From Synechococcus sp. KORDI-52 (GTDB lineage Bacteria; Cyanobacteriota; Cyanobacteriia; PCC-6307; Cyanobiaceae), in assembly GCF_000737595.1 (NCBI RefSeq), contig NZ_CP006271.1:1488001-1552000 (forward strand): DNA of 64,000 nucleotides. The letters run 5' to 3'. The notes under the pieces were generated by a model that saw only the letters and a list, made by a program, of their open reading frames with translations, was not told the origin of the DNA and ran no database searches. Position numbers and translations under genes: made by a program. Positions 1 to 8,678 of the stretch are shown here, in pieces; within the stretch, counting starts at the first letter, position 1, and each line of letters begins with the position of its first letter.

Positions 1-2
1 CC

Positions 3-1232
3 AGCGGTCTGCGCAGCCTGGTGCTCGATGAAGCGGACGAAATGCTCCGCATGGGCTTCATCGACGATGTGGAGTGGATCCTCGATCAGCTTCCTGAGCA
101 GCGCCAGGTGGTTCTGTTCTCCGCGACGATGCCTCCTGAGATCCGTCGCCTGTCCAAGCGTTATCTCAAGGACCCGGCTGAGGTCACGATCCGCACCAAG
201 GATCAGGAAGGCAAACGGATCCGCCAGCGTTCGATCACGGTGCCGATGCCGCACAAGCTCGAGGCCCTGCAACGGGTCCTTGACGCCTGTGGTGGTGAGG
301 GCGTGATCATCTTTGCCCGCACCAAGGCAATCACCCTGACCGTGGCCGAAACCCTTGAGGCCGCTGGCCATCAGGTGGCGGTGCTCAATGGCGACGTTCC
401 CCAGAACCAACGGGAACGCACCGTGGAGCGTCTGCGCAGTGGATCGGTCGACATCCTCGTGGCCACCGACGTTGCAGCGCGGGGTCTCGATGTGGAGCGC
501 ATCGGCCTGGTGATCAACTACGACATGCCGTTCGACAGCGAGGCCTACGTGCACCGCATCGGCCGGACGGGTCGGGCTGGACGCACCGGCGAAGCGGTTC
601 TGTTCGTGACTCCACGGGAACGACGCTTCATTCGCAACCTCGAGCGGGCCACCGGTCAGCCGATCGAAGCGATGGAGGTGCCCGGCAACACAGCCATCAA
701 CCAGGGACGTCTGGACAGGCTGCGCAAGCGCTTGAGTGATGCGGCCCAGGCGCAACGACCTGATGCCGATGAAGCAGCCCTGCTGCAGGAGTTGATGCAG
801 CGGGTGGCCACGGAGCTCGAGCTCAGCCCCGAGCAGCTCGCCATGGCTGCACTCAACCTGGCCATCGGACCCGATGCTCTGCTGCGAAAGGGCGACGATG
901 ACTGGATTCAGAACACCCGTCGCAACGATCGCGACCGCGATCGCCATTCAGGAGACCGCCGTGAGCGGCGCGAGCGTCCTGCACGGGCCCCTGAGGAGAA
1001 CATGCAGCGCTACCGCGTTGAGGTGGGTCACCGCGATCGCGTCAAGCCGGGCAACCTGGTGGGCGCCATCGCCGGCGAGACCGGTCTGCAGGGCCGGATG
1101 ATCGGCCGCATCCAGATCTTCGACAATCACAGCCTTGTGGATTTGCCCAAGGGCATGCCCGAGGATGTGTTCAACAGCCTTCGACGACTGCGCGTGATGA
1201 ACCGCGAACTTCAAATCAGGCAGGCCTCCTGA
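3..1232 (+). CDS. deaD: DEAD-box RNA helicase, DeaD/CsdA type (5' partial)
   Basis: ATP-dependent RNA helicase that remodels structured RNA, probably in ribosome assembly and mRNA turnover. The reading frame is open at the window edge, so the Q motif and Walker A lie upstream. Visible in order: DEAD (motif II), FSATMP (III), IIFARTK (IV), ATDVAARGLDV (V) and HRIGRTGRAG (VI). A basic, Arg/Asp-rich linker (about residues 300-335) follows, then a C-terminal DbpA-type RNA-binding domain. That tail is typical of the DeaD/CsdA group and of cyanobacterial cold-induced helicases. The stop overlaps the next start by one base (TGATG), so the two are probably co-translated. The family is certain; the precise orthologue is inferred. 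Confidence 0.93.
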   Translation, partial: SGLRSLVLDEADEMLRMGFIDDVEWILDQLPEQRQVVLFSATMPPEIRRLSKRYLKDPAEVTIRTKDQEGKRIRQRSITVPMPHKLEALQRVLDACGGEGVIIFARTKAITLTVAETLEAAGHQVAVLNGDVPQNQRERTVERLRSGSVDILVATDVAARGLDVERIGLVINYDMPFDSEAYVHRIGRTGRAGRTGEAVLFVTPRERRFIRNLERATGQPIEAMEVPGNTAINQGRLDRLRKRLSDAAQAQRPDADEAALLQELMQRVATELELSPEQLAMAALNLAIGPDALLRKGDDDWIQNTRRNDRDRDRHSGDRRERRERPARAPEENMQRYRVEVGHRDRVKPGNLVGAIAGETGLQGRMIGRIQIFDNHSLVDLPKGMPEDVFNSLRRLRVMNRELQIRQAS

Positions 1233-1480
1233 TGCGCTTTCTTGTGGCTGTTGCTCTGGCTTCGGTTCCTGTTGCAGCCGCCGGCTCAGACAACAGCCTG
1301 ATCACCCAGTTCTGCAGAACGGCCGTTAACGCCGAGCTTCAGAGCGCGGGGAAAGTTCCCCCAGAGGGAATGGTTGAGGACACCTGCCGCTGTTTTCTGG
1401 CAGAGGTTCAGGACGGTGCCGGCATCCAGGCAGCACAGGCCACCTGCAAGGCCGAAGCGGCAAAGACCTACGGACTCTGA
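1232..1480 (+). CDS. Small secreted cysteine-containing protein, unknown
   Basis: An 82-residue protein whose start overlaps the helicase stop. Residues 1-17 form a plausible Sec signal peptide ending in AAA-G. The mature part is about 65 residues with four cysteines (FCRTA, DTCRCF, ATCKAE), which could form two disulfides in the periplasm. No family recognised. Overlap with the helicase suggests one transcript, but a secreted protein has no obvious link to RNA helicase function. Confidence 0.7.
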   Translation: MRFLVAVALASVPVAAAGSDNSLITQFCRTAVNAELQSAGKVPPEGMVEDTCRCFLAEVQDGAGIQAAQATCKAEAAKTYGL

Positions 1481-1498
1481 TCCACAGGACTGCTTGGG

Positions 1499-1693
1499 TT
1501 AGGGACCGCTCACCTGAACTGTGCCCTCAGACTGCGGCAGGGACAGCTGCTCCATCGTCTGAATCCACTCGAAGTGCTCGTTCGGTGTGGCCTGCCGAAT
1601 CAAGTCGCTAAGCAGTGCAAACTTGTCAACCGGGTCCAGTTCGCCGTCGGCGGTCCAGCACAGGGCTTGGAAGCAAAGGTCATTGAACGTCAT
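1499..1693 (-). CDS. Small hypothetical protein
   Basis: A 64-residue acidic protein starting MTFNDLCF. It is Trp- and Leu-rich with no signal peptide or membrane segment; family not recognised. The frame stays open upstream to 1897, but that extension is low-complexity and crosses a 12-bp inverted repeat at 1698-1725, so the internal ATG at 1693 is preferred. The hairpin leaves no room for a Shine-Dalgarno site, so the start is uncertain. Confidence 0.5.
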   Translation of the reverse strand: MTFNDLCFQALCWTADGELDPVDKFALLSDLIRQATPNEHFEWIQTMEQLSLPQSEGTVQVSGP

Positions 1694-1697
1694 TTTT

Positions 1698-1725
1698 TCC
1701 AGTGTCAGGGTTGCCTGACACTGGA
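1698..1725. repeat. Perfect 12-bp inverted repeat with 4-base loop
   Basis: Arms 1698-1709 and 1714-1725 are perfectly complementary around the loop GTTG. Read leftward, the hairpin lies four bases upstream of the ATG at 1693, with an A-run between. It has no U-tract on its 3' side in either direction, so it is not an ordinary intrinsic terminator. It could occlude ribosome binding for the small leftward gene or stabilise an RNA end. Confidence 0.7.
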
Positions 1726-1889
1726 GTAGATGGCTTGGTCGCGGGCCAGTCTCCGCGATTGCTTCCTGTTTTTGTGTTGTTTCGTGCGACAGCCCTGTAA
1801 CGTCATCGGGTTCACGCTTGAGCTCTGGCCCTTTCCGAGAATTCGGAGCCAGCTCAGGATGTCGAGCACGTTCAACGGTTCCACGGTCC

Positions 1890-2177
1890 ATGACCATCTA
1901 CATCGGCAATCTTTCGTTCCAGGCGGAGCAGGAGCACCTCTTCGATCTCTTCAGTGAGTACGGCGAGGTGAAGAACTGCAGCCTGCCCCTGGATCGTGAG
2001 ACCGGCCGCAAACGCGGTTTCGCTTTCGTCGAGATGGTCAACGACGCCGATGAACAAAAAGCCATCGACGATCTTCAGGACGTGGAGTGGATGGGCCGCA
2101 TGATTCGTGTCAGCAAGGCCACCCCCCGGGAGCGTTCCGGCGGCCCCCGTGGTGGTGGCGGCGGTTACCGCGGCTGA
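1890..2177 (+). CDS. rbp: RRM-type RNA-binding protein (Rbp family)
   Basis: A 95-residue protein with a single RNA recognition motif. RNP2 is IYIGNL (residues 3-8) and RNP1 is KRGFAFVEM (about 41-49). A short Gly/Arg tail (GGPRGGGGGYRG) follows. Cyanobacterial Rbp proteins of this size are often cold-induced and bind mRNA. The ATG at 1890 is chosen because it begins the RRM fold directly; the frame is open further upstream, but that stretch is not domain-like. It converges on the gene at 2181-2375 with three bases between stops. Confidence 0.93.
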   Translation: MTIYIGNLSFQAEQEHLFDLFSEYGEVKNCSLPLDRETGRKRGFAFVEMVNDADEQKAIDDLQDVEWMGRMIRVSKATPRERSGGPRGGGGGYRG

Positions 2178-2180
2178 GGC

Positions 2181-2375
2181 TCAGGCCTCGGCCTCCAACA
2201 GGTCCAACTCCACTTCACGCCGGCTCAGCCGACGCAGCGTTGAGGCGCAGCTGTCGGCTGAATTGTCCTGATGTTGATGGGAGTCCTGGAACTGTGGCAA
2301 CACAGCCCGCAGGCCGCGGCGCTTCTGGCGCGCCAGATAACGGTGAAAGCGGTTGAACGACCTTGATCGGCTCAT
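2181..2375 (-). CDS. Small basic hypothetical protein
   Basis: A 64-residue protein with an Arg/Ser-rich, strongly basic N-terminal half and an acidic C-terminus. The start is well supported: a full Shine-Dalgarno AAGGAGGTG lies just upstream of ATG 2375. It is divergent from the ABC transporter, so 2376-2419 must hold both promoters. No domain recognised; the basic half could contact nucleic acid, but that is a guess. Confidence 0.7.
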   Translation of the reverse strand: MSRSRSFNRFHRYLARQKRRGLRAVLPQFQDSHQHQDNSADSCASTLRRLSRREVELDLLEAEA

Positions 2376-2419
2376 GGCACCTCCTTCGGTTGTGATTCCG
2401 TTGTAGTGCGTCTTCAGGG

Positions 2420-4234
2420 GTGAAAACCGTGTTGGAACGAACCCTCAGAAAAGTTTCAGCAAACCGCTCCCCCTTGATGCGGCTGTTGCGCCATCTCGCT
2501 CCCCAGCGCCGTCTTGTGGTTGCAGCGGTGTGCTGCTCCCTGCTCAACAAGCTGTTCGATCTGACGCCGCCGGCCTTGATCGGTCTTGCTCTTGATGTGG
2601 TGTTGAGCGGTGAGCAGTCCGTCCTTTCCGGATTTGGTCTGAAGACGCCGGCCCAGCAGCTGTGGGGTCTGGCTCTGCTCACCTTCGTGGTTTGGGCGGC
2701 GGAATCGCTGTTCCAGTTCCTCTACGACCTGCTCTGGCGCAATCTGGCCCAGACCACACAACACAGCCTTCGACTTGAGGCCTACGAACACCTGCAGAAG
2801 CTCGAGCTGGCCTTTTTCGAGCACGACAGCACAGGACGTCTGCTGGCGGTGCTCAGCGACGACATCAACCAGCTGGAACGCTTTCTTGATCGGGGTGCCA
2901 ATCAGATTCTGCAGTTGATCACCACTGTTCTCGTGGTGGGCACCGGCATGGCCATGGTGGCACCGGAGGTGGCCCTGTTTGCCTACCTGCCGATGCCGGT
3001 GATCCTCTGGGGATCTCTGCATTACCAACGACAGCTGGCGCCGCGATACCGGGATGTGCGGGCCAGGGCGGGTGACCTTGCCTCACGGCTCGCCAACAAT
3101 CTGGGGGGGATGCTCACAATCAAGAGCTTCACAGCCGAGGCTCTGGAGCTGGAGCGTCTGCGCGCTGAAAGCCTCGCCTACCGCAAGAGCAACGCCGGGG
3201 CGATCCGCCTTTCGGCTGCCTTCATTCCCTTGATTCGCTTCGCGATTCTGTTCGCTTTCCTGACGATTCTGTTGGTCGGTGGCTTCAAGGCTTTGGCCGG
3301 TGAACTCCCTGTGGCGACTTACACCGTGCTGGTCTTCATCACCCAGCGTCTGCTCTGGCCCCTGACCGCGATTGGCCGAACCCTTGACGAGTATCAGCGC
3401 TCGATGGCCTCCACGCAGCGGGTGCTTGATCTCATCGACACGCCGGTGACAATTCAGGGTGGAATGTTGCCTTTGGAACCGCAGCGTTTGCGCGGTGAGA
3501 TCCGCTTTGAATCGGTCGATTTCGCCTATGCCGGCCGTTCTGCTTTGCTGCAGAGCTTCGATCTGACGGTGCCAGCCGGCTCGACCCTGGGCATCGTCGG
3601 TGCAACCGGCTCCGGTAAGAGCACGGTTGTGAAACTGCTTTTGAGGCTTTATGAGCGTGATGGCGGATGTATCCGCCTGGATGGGGTCCCCATCGACACC
3701 CTTCAGCTGCAGGACCTGCGCCGTTGCATTGCCCTGGTCAGTCAGGACGTCTACCTCTTCCACGGCACTGTGGCCGAGAACATCGGCTATGGCGTGGCTG
3801 ATCCCGATCCGGGGGCGATTGAACAGGCTGCGCGTTTGGCGGAAGCCGCTGGATTCATTGACGCCTTGCCCAACGGCTACGACACTTTGGTGGGTGAACG
3901 GGGGCAGCGCCTCTCGGGCGGGCAGCGCCAGCGCATCGCCTTGGCCCGCGCCATCCTCAAGGATGCCCCGGTGCTGGTGCTCGACGAAGCCACCGCTGCC
4001 GTCGACAACGACACCGAAGCCGCCATCCAGCGCTCGTTGGCGCAGATCACCCAGCACCGCACCACCCTGGTGATCGCCCACCGGTTGAGCACGGTCCGCC
4101 ATGCCGACTGGATTGTGGTGATGGACCAGGGCCGGATTGTGGAGCAGGGCTGCCATGACAGCCTGGTGGCTCAGGGCGGGATCTACACCAACCTCTGGCA
4201 GGTGCAGGCCGGGGAAGGGGTTATCTCTTCCTAA
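2420..4234 (+). CDS. ABC transporter, fused permease and ATPase (exporter type)
   Basis: A 604-residue half-transporter. The N-terminal transmembrane domain (about residues 20-330) has six predicted helices. The ATPase domain (about 355-600) carries Walker A GATGSGKST, signature LSGGQRQRIALARAI, Walker B VLVLDEATAAVD and the H-loop IAHRLST. This MsbA/multidrug layout works as a homodimer or heterodimer exporting lipid or hydrophobic substrates across the inner membrane; the substrate cannot be read from sequence. The GTG start at 2420 is tentative; ATG 2477 is an alternative that keeps the first helix. Confidence 0.93.
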   Translation: MKTVLERTLRKVSANRSPLMRLLRHLAPQRRLVVAAVCCSLLNKLFDLTPPALIGLALDVVLSGEQSVLSGFGLKTPAQQLWGLALLTFVVWAAESLFQFLYDLLWRNLAQTTQHSLRLEAYEHLQKLELAFFEHDSTGRLLAVLSDDINQLERFLDRGANQILQLITTVLVVGTGMAMVAPEVALFAYLPMPVILWGSLHYQRQLAPRYRDVRARAGDLASRLANNLGGMLTIKSFTAEALELERLRAESLAYRKSNAGAIRLSAAFIPLIRFAILFAFLTILLVGGFKALAGELPVATYTVLVFITQRLLWPLTAIGRTLDEYQRSMASTQRVLDLIDTPVTIQGGMLPLEPQRLRGEIRFESVDFAYAGRSALLQSFDLTVPAGSTLGIVGATGSGKSTVVKLLLRLYERDGGCIRLDGVPIDTLQLQDLRRCIALVSQDVYLFHGTVAENIGYGVADPDPGAIEQAARLAEAAGFIDALPNGYDTLVGERGQRLSGGQRQRIALARAILKDAPVLVLDEATAAVDNDTEAAIQRSLAQITQHRTTLVIAHRLSTVRHADWIVVMDQGRIVEQGCHDSLVAQGGIYTNLWQVQAGEGVISS

Positions 4235-4242
4235 AGCAGCTG

Positions 4243-6396
4243 TTGTTGGCTGCAGATTCGCTGACCATGCTGGGTCCGCAAGCGGGCGGTGCAGCCATGG
4301 CCATGCAGGCCTCGATCAGCCACGTCATGCATCACCCTCTCGGGGTGTTTTCGCTGTTGGTGGCGATCAGTGCGGCAGTGCCGCCGTTCATCCGGCGGCT
4401 GGGGCTGCCCGATCTGGTGGGGTTGCTGGCGGCTGGCGTGGTGGTGGGCCCCCATGCCTTGAACTGGGTCGACAGCAGCAGTGAAACGGTGCGGCTGCTC
4501 TCCGATCTCGGGGCGGTGTATCTGCTGTTCACGATGGGGCTGGAGATTGACCTGGAGGAGTTCAACCGGGTCAAGCGTCGCTCCTTCATCTATGGCCTGC
4601 TGATCCTGTTGATCGGTGTGGGAACGGGCGTGTCGATCGGCCTGATGGCTGGCTTCGCCTCGGTGTCGTGCCTGTTGCTCGGTGCCCTGATGGCCACCCA
4701 CACCCCCCTGGGTTACCCGATTGTGCGCAGTTACGGCGCCCAGAAGGACGAGTCGGTGGTGGTGAGCGTGGGCAGCACCATCTTCACCGACATCGTGGCC
4801 TTGCTGCTGCTGGCGGTGGGTCTGGGCCTGGGCCAGGGCAGCCTCAGTGGCCTGGGCTTGGGCCTGCTGCTGCTCAAGATCGGTGGCTTCGCTCTGGTGG
4901 TGGTGCTCGGCATCCGTTGGCTGGGCCGGCGCCTGGTGCTGCGGGGCATCAGCGATGAAAACCGGATGGTGCTCGCTGTTTTGGTGGCCCTGTTCCTGGC
5001 CTCCCTGGGGGCTGAGCTGGCCGGCGTCGAGAAGATCGTCGGCGCCTTCCTGGCTGGTTTGGCGGTGAATTCCGTACTGCCCGAGGGCCGGGTGAAGGAG
5101 CAGGTGATTTTTGTGGGTGGCGTGCTGTTCATCCCGATCTTCTTCATCGACCTTGGATTGCTGCTGGATCTGGGCAGCCTTGGCCAAAGCCTGGGCAACT
5201 TTCACTTCACCGCGCTGATGCTGGTGGGCGCCATCGGCGGCAAGGGATTGGCGTCGTGGTTGAGCGGACGGCTGTTCGGTTATCGCCGCGCTCAGATCCT
5301 GATGATGTGGTCGCTGACGATGCCCAAGGTGGCGGCGACCCTGGCCACGGCCTTCATCGGCTTCCAGGCGGGTCTGCTCAATCAGACTGTGCTGAACAGC
5401 GTGCTGGCGGTGATGGTGGTGACGGCCACCCTGGGACCGATCCTCACTGAGCAGTCGGTGACCCGGCTCAAGGATCCCAGCCCCGATGCGGTGCCGGTGA
5501 GCTTCGGTGAGGAGGCGGCGGTGCTGGATGGCGTCAATGAGGTGGTGCAGCGCCCCCTGCGCATCGTGGTGCCGGTGGCCAACCCCAGCACCGAGAAGGG
5601 GTTGTTGCGTATGGCGGCCCGCCTGGTGCAGGGCTCCTCCGGAGCGGAAGGGCTGTTGCTTCCCCTGGCGATGGTGAACCCCAGTCTTGAGGAGATGCGC
5701 GGTGGTTTGAACCGTGCTGTTGCTGCAGCACGCCGACGCCTCAGCACGGCGGAAAGTATCGGTGCCCAGTTGGCTGTGCCCACCCGCAGCCTGCTGCGGC
5801 TGGATGAAGACATCGCCGGCGGCATGAGCCGCACAGCCTTGGAACAGGCCGCGGATCTGTTGCTGATCGGTGCAGCCCGCAGCGACCAACTCCGGGCCTG
5901 GCTGATGGGCGACATCGTTGATGGGGTCTGCCGCACGGCCCACTGTCCGGTGGTGGTGGTGAACCTGGGCCGTGAGACCGATAGCGCACTGGGCCGGATT
6001 CTCGTTCCGATCAAAGACCTCTCCGCCAGCGCCCGCGAGCAGTTTGAACTGGCGCTGCGGGTGATCAACTCAGCCCCGGAGGATCAGCGCGTGCGGATCA
6101 CCCTGCTGCATGTGCATGACCCCCGCTTCAGTGGTCAGGACCGTCACTGGATGGAGCAACAGCTGATCCGCTGGCGACCCTCAGGTATTCCGGAGGAACG
6201 GTTTCACATTGTGATCGTGCGGGGGCCTGGCATCGACGGGGCGATCCATCGGCTCAGCCGTGAACATGATCTGGTGATCCTGCGTACCCAGCGCAGGAGG
6301 GTGGCCGGTCTGCCGATCCCCGGCAGTGATCGCACCAGCAAGTTGATCCGCCAGCTGCCCTGTGCGGCGATGGTGATCAGTGATCCCTTGGTCTAG
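4243..6396 (+). CDS. CPA2-family cation:proton antiporter with tandem UspA-like domains
   Basis: A 717-residue protein. Residues about 30-415 contain roughly twelve hydrophobic helices with the Na+/H+ exchanger pattern (LGLPDLVGLLAAG, GAFLAGLAVN). The cytoplasmic part (about 430-717) reads as two universal-stress-protein-like units, beginning RIVVPVANPS and RILVPIKDLS; the first ends in CPVVVVNLG. It probably exchanges Na+ or K+ for H+ and senses nucleotide or pH through the tail. The start is uncertain: ATG 4267 or ATG 4297 would also fit. It follows the ABC exporter by eight bases. Confidence 0.9.
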   Translation: MLAADSLTMLGPQAGGAAMAMQASISHVMHHPLGVFSLLVAISAAVPPFIRRLGLPDLVGLLAAGVVVGPHALNWVDSSSETVRLLSDLGAVYLLFTMGLEIDLEEFNRVKRRSFIYGLLILLIGVGTGVSIGLMAGFASVSCLLLGALMATHTPLGYPIVRSYGAQKDESVVVSVGSTIFTDIVALLLLAVGLGLGQGSLSGLGLGLLLLKIGGFALVVVLGIRWLGRRLVLRGISDENRMVLAVLVALFLASLGAELAGVEKIVGAFLAGLAVNSVLPEGRVKEQVIFVGGVLFIPIFFIDLGLLLDLGSLGQSLGNFHFTALMLVGAIGGKGLASWLSGRLFGYRRAQILMMWSLTMPKVAATLATAFIGFQAGLLNQTVLNSVLAVMVVTATLGPILTEQSVTRLKDPSPDAVPVSFGEEAAVLDGVNEVVQRPLRIVVPVANPSTEKGLLRMAARLVQGSSGAEGLLLPLAMVNPSLEEMRGGLNRAVAAARRRLSTAESIGAQLAVPTRSLLRLDEDIAGGMSRTALEQAADLLLIGAARSDQLRAWLMGDIVDGVCRTAHCPVVVVNLGRETDSALGRILVPIKDLSASAREQFELALRVINSAPEDQRVRITLLHVHDPRFSGQDRHWMEQQLIRWRPSGIPEERFHIVIVRGPGIDGAIHRLSREHDLVILRTQRRRVAGLPIPGSDRTSKLIRQLPCAAMVISDPLV

Positions 6397-6444
6397 GCGG
6401 GCGTTCTCAATCTCCCCTTCCGCAGACGGGATCGGCACGCGAAG

Positions 6445-7413
6445 ATGCAACTCAGCGTTGACCCCATGGCAGAAGATCCCTCCGCCAAATCGTCCTCAGA
6501 GGCCAACAAATGGCCGATCGCTTCTGCTGTGGTGGTGGGTCTCAGCGGTGGTTTGATGCTGTCTGTGCCCCTGAGTCGGTGGATCAACACGGAACTGCCC
6601 AGCACGGCAGATCAACCGCTGGTTTTGCCGCAGCCCACGCCACTGACCAATCCATTCGCCGGCTGGACTGGCTTCGGTGCCAGGGAAGTGGTGGTGCTGG
6701 GGCGGGATCGCACAGGTGATAACACCGATGTGATCTTTACGGTGCGGGTGAACGGCACCACCACAACGATCACCCAGATCCCCCGCGATAGCTACATCGA
6801 TGCCGAGGGTTTCGGAGGCATGAAACTCAACGCCCTGATGGCCTATGGCGGTGTGGAGGCGGTGGAGCGGGAGTTGTCGCGTCTGATGAACCGCCCGATC
6901 CACCATCACATTGTGGTGCGCCTGGATGCGATCGAAACCCTGGCCAATCTGGTGGGGGGCATCGAGGTGGATGTACCCAAGCGGCTTTACTACCACGACC
7001 GCAGTCAAAACCTGCTGATCGATCTGCAACCGGGGCCTCAGCTGTTGAAGGGCAAGGACCTGGAGGGCTTTCTGCGCTGGCGCAACGATGGCCGTGGCGA
7101 TTTCGGGCGCCTGGAACGGCAACAGTTGGCGCTGAAAGGCCTGTTCGAGCGCATGAAACAACCGCAGAATCTCATTCGCCTACCCGCCTTGATCAGTGCT
7201 GCAGGGCAGGCGTTGGAGACGGATCTTGGACCGATGGAACTCGGCGGTCTGATCACCGCAATGGGCACCACAGACCTTGACGCCTCCAGCCTGAGTGCGG
7301 TGCCGTTCTATGCGGATGGCATTAGTTATCTCGACACGGAGTGGCCCGCCAAATCGAGTAGTGGAGCTGAGGCCACTGAGGCCAGCAGCCAACGCTTCCG
7401 CTTCGTGTTCTGA
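6445..7413 (+). CDS. LytR-CpsA-Psr (LCP) family protein
   Basis: A 322-residue LCP protein with one N-terminal membrane anchor (about residues 24-42) and the LCP domain outside the membrane. Catalytic features are present: Asp95 after DNT, IPRDSY with Arg114 and Asp115, and the later DFGRLERQQ block. LCP enzymes move undecaprenyl-linked glycans onto peptidoglycan or other acceptors. The alternative start ATG 6466 removes seven residues. A second, degenerate LCP protein lies at 36296-37228. Confidence 0.88.
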   Translation: MQLSVDPMAEDPSAKSSSEANKWPIASAVVVGLSGGLMLSVPLSRWINTELPSTADQPLVLPQPTPLTNPFAGWTGFGAREVVVLGRDRTGDNTDVIFTVRVNGTTTTITQIPRDSYIDAEGFGGMKLNALMAYGGVEAVERELSRLMNRPIHHHIVVRLDAIETLANLVGGIEVDVPKRLYYHDRSQNLLIDLQPGPQLLKGKDLEGFLRWRNDGRGDFGRLERQQLALKGLFERMKQPQNLIRLPALISAAGQALETDLGPMELGGLITAMGTTDLDASSLSAVPFYADGISYLDTEWPAKSSSGAEATEASSQRFRFVF

Positions 7414-7968
7414 TCAGATCAGAAGGTTGAGTGAGCGAACCACCCGGCCGCAGAGATCACTCACTTTTGTCCAGCGGTCTTCGTTGACACTGGTGGCCAG
7501 GGTATAGAGCCTGCCGCGGTCAACCACCACTGTCGCCAGCTCGTGGCGGTCGCGGTCTTCCAGATGCACGACGTATTCGAGGTCATAGAAGGTGTGGCCG
7601 TTCACCTCGCGCTCCTGAGCTTCCACCAGCTCTGCAGTGCGGCCGCTACCGGCGGTGGCGATCACTTCACGGCGAAGGCGCTCTCCAACGGCGACGGCGC
7701 TGCCCAGTTCACTCAGCTCGTTGTCTTCGTTCACCTTGTTGACCATCAGGCTGACGGTCTCATCGCTATGGATGAGGTCGTGAAACACCACCCGCGGCCC
7801 GTTGCTCACCTGCACTTGGGTCCAACCGGTGGGATAAAGGAAGGCGAAGCGACCATCCGGGCTCTGGTACGACTGCAGTCCAGCTGTCGGACCCGCTGCA
7901 CAGGCTCCAAGCACCAGCACCAAGACGCCGCAAACGATCACGCGAGCCAGAGACTGGAGGAGCTGCAT
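7414..7968 (-). CDS. psbP: PsbP-like photosystem II lipoprotein
   Basis: A 184-residue photosystem II assembly/stability protein (CyanoP). The N-terminus is a lipoprotein signal with the lipobox LGAC (Cys about residue 23), which would anchor it to the thylakoid membrane on the lumen side. The conserved opening SPDGRFAFLYPTGW identifies the family. The frame is open to 8082 with other ATGs (for example 7983); 7968 gives the most normal lipoprotein signal. It ends immediately after the LCP gene, convergent with it, and diverges from recR. Confidence 0.92.
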   Translation of the reverse strand: MQLLQSLARVIVCGVLVLVLGACAAGPTAGLQSYQSPDGRFAFLYPTGWTQVQVSNGPRVVFHDLIHSDETVSLMVNKVNEDNELSELGSAVAVGERLRREVIATAGSGRTAELVEAQEREVNGHTFYDLEYVVHLEDRDRHELATVVVDRGRLYTLATSVNEDRWTKVSDLCGRVVRSLNLLI

Positions 7969-8081
7969 GAACCGAGCGATCATTCCACGGGCCATTCTGC
8001 CGTTGCGGCCTGATGGGCGTGACCCCCCCGGCGGCAAAGGATCTCCGCAACTCCTAAATTCCCCGAATTGGCGGCAGACCA

Positions 8082-8678
8082 CTGAGCGGCTTCACCCGAC
8101 CGTTAGCCCGACTGATTGATCAGTTCGAGCGTCTGCCCGGCATCGGCCCGCGCACGGCTCAGAGGCTCGCCCTGCATCTGTTGAATCAGCCGGAGGAGCA
8201 GATTCATCAGTTCGCTGATGCTCTGTTGGCGGCCCGCACCCAGGTGGGCCAGTGCCAGACCTGCTTCCACCTTTCCGCTGATCCCGAATGTGAGATCTGC
8301 CGCAACCATGAGCGGCGCAATGGCGTGATCTGCGTGGTGGCGGATTCCCGTGATCTTCTGGCCCTGGAGCGCACCCGTGAATTTCAGGGGCGCTACCACG
8401 TGCTCGGTGGTCTGATCTCACCCATGGATGGAATTGGTCCGGAGCTGCTGCATGTGACCCCATTGGTGCAGCGCATCACCAATGAGGAGATCAGTGAGGT
8501 GATCCTGGCCCTCACCCCCAGCGTGGAAGGGGACACCACCAGCTTGTATCTGGGGCGGTTGCTGAAGCCCTTCTGTTCGGTGAGCCGGATCGCCTACGGC
8601 CTGCCGATGGGCAGTGAACTGGAATACGCCGATGAGGTCACCCTGAGCAGGGCCCTTGAAGGGCGCCGGCCGGTATGA
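8082..8678 (+). CDS. recR: Recombination protein RecR, apparent CTG start
   Basis: A 198-residue RecFOR pathway protein helping load RecA on gapped DNA. It has an N-terminal helix-hairpin-helix ([13 protein letters not shown]), a C4 zinc finger (CQTC...CEIC) and a Toprim domain ([14 protein letters not shown]... [11 protein letters not shown]). No ATG, GTG or TTG exists upstream of the helix-hairpin-helix in this frame back to the stop at 8055; the first is TTG 8181, which would cut the motif away. I infer CTG 8082, which gives the opening [15 protein letters not shown]. The stop overlaps the lipA start (ATGA). Confidence 0.9.
   Translation: MSGFTRPLARLIDQFERLPGIGPRTAQRLALHLLNQPEEQIHQFADALLAARTQVGQCQTCFHLSADPECEICRNHERRNGVICVVADSRDLLALERTREFQGRYHVLGGLISPMDGIGPELLHVTPLVQRITNEEISEVILALTPSVEGDTTSLYLGRLLKPFCSVSRIAYGLPMGSELEYADEVTLSRALEGRRPV

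Noticed and set aside
1694-1897. N-terminal extension of the small leftward gene
   Set aside because: Low-complexity residues crossing a perfect hairpin; the ATG at 1693 is more likely.
3083-4156. Long open frame antisense to the ABC exporter
   Set aside because: It follows the codon pattern of the sense gene and has no domain.
4231-5943. 570-residue open frame antisense to the antiporter
   Set aside because: Gln/His-rich low-complexity sequence typical of shadows in high-GC DNA.
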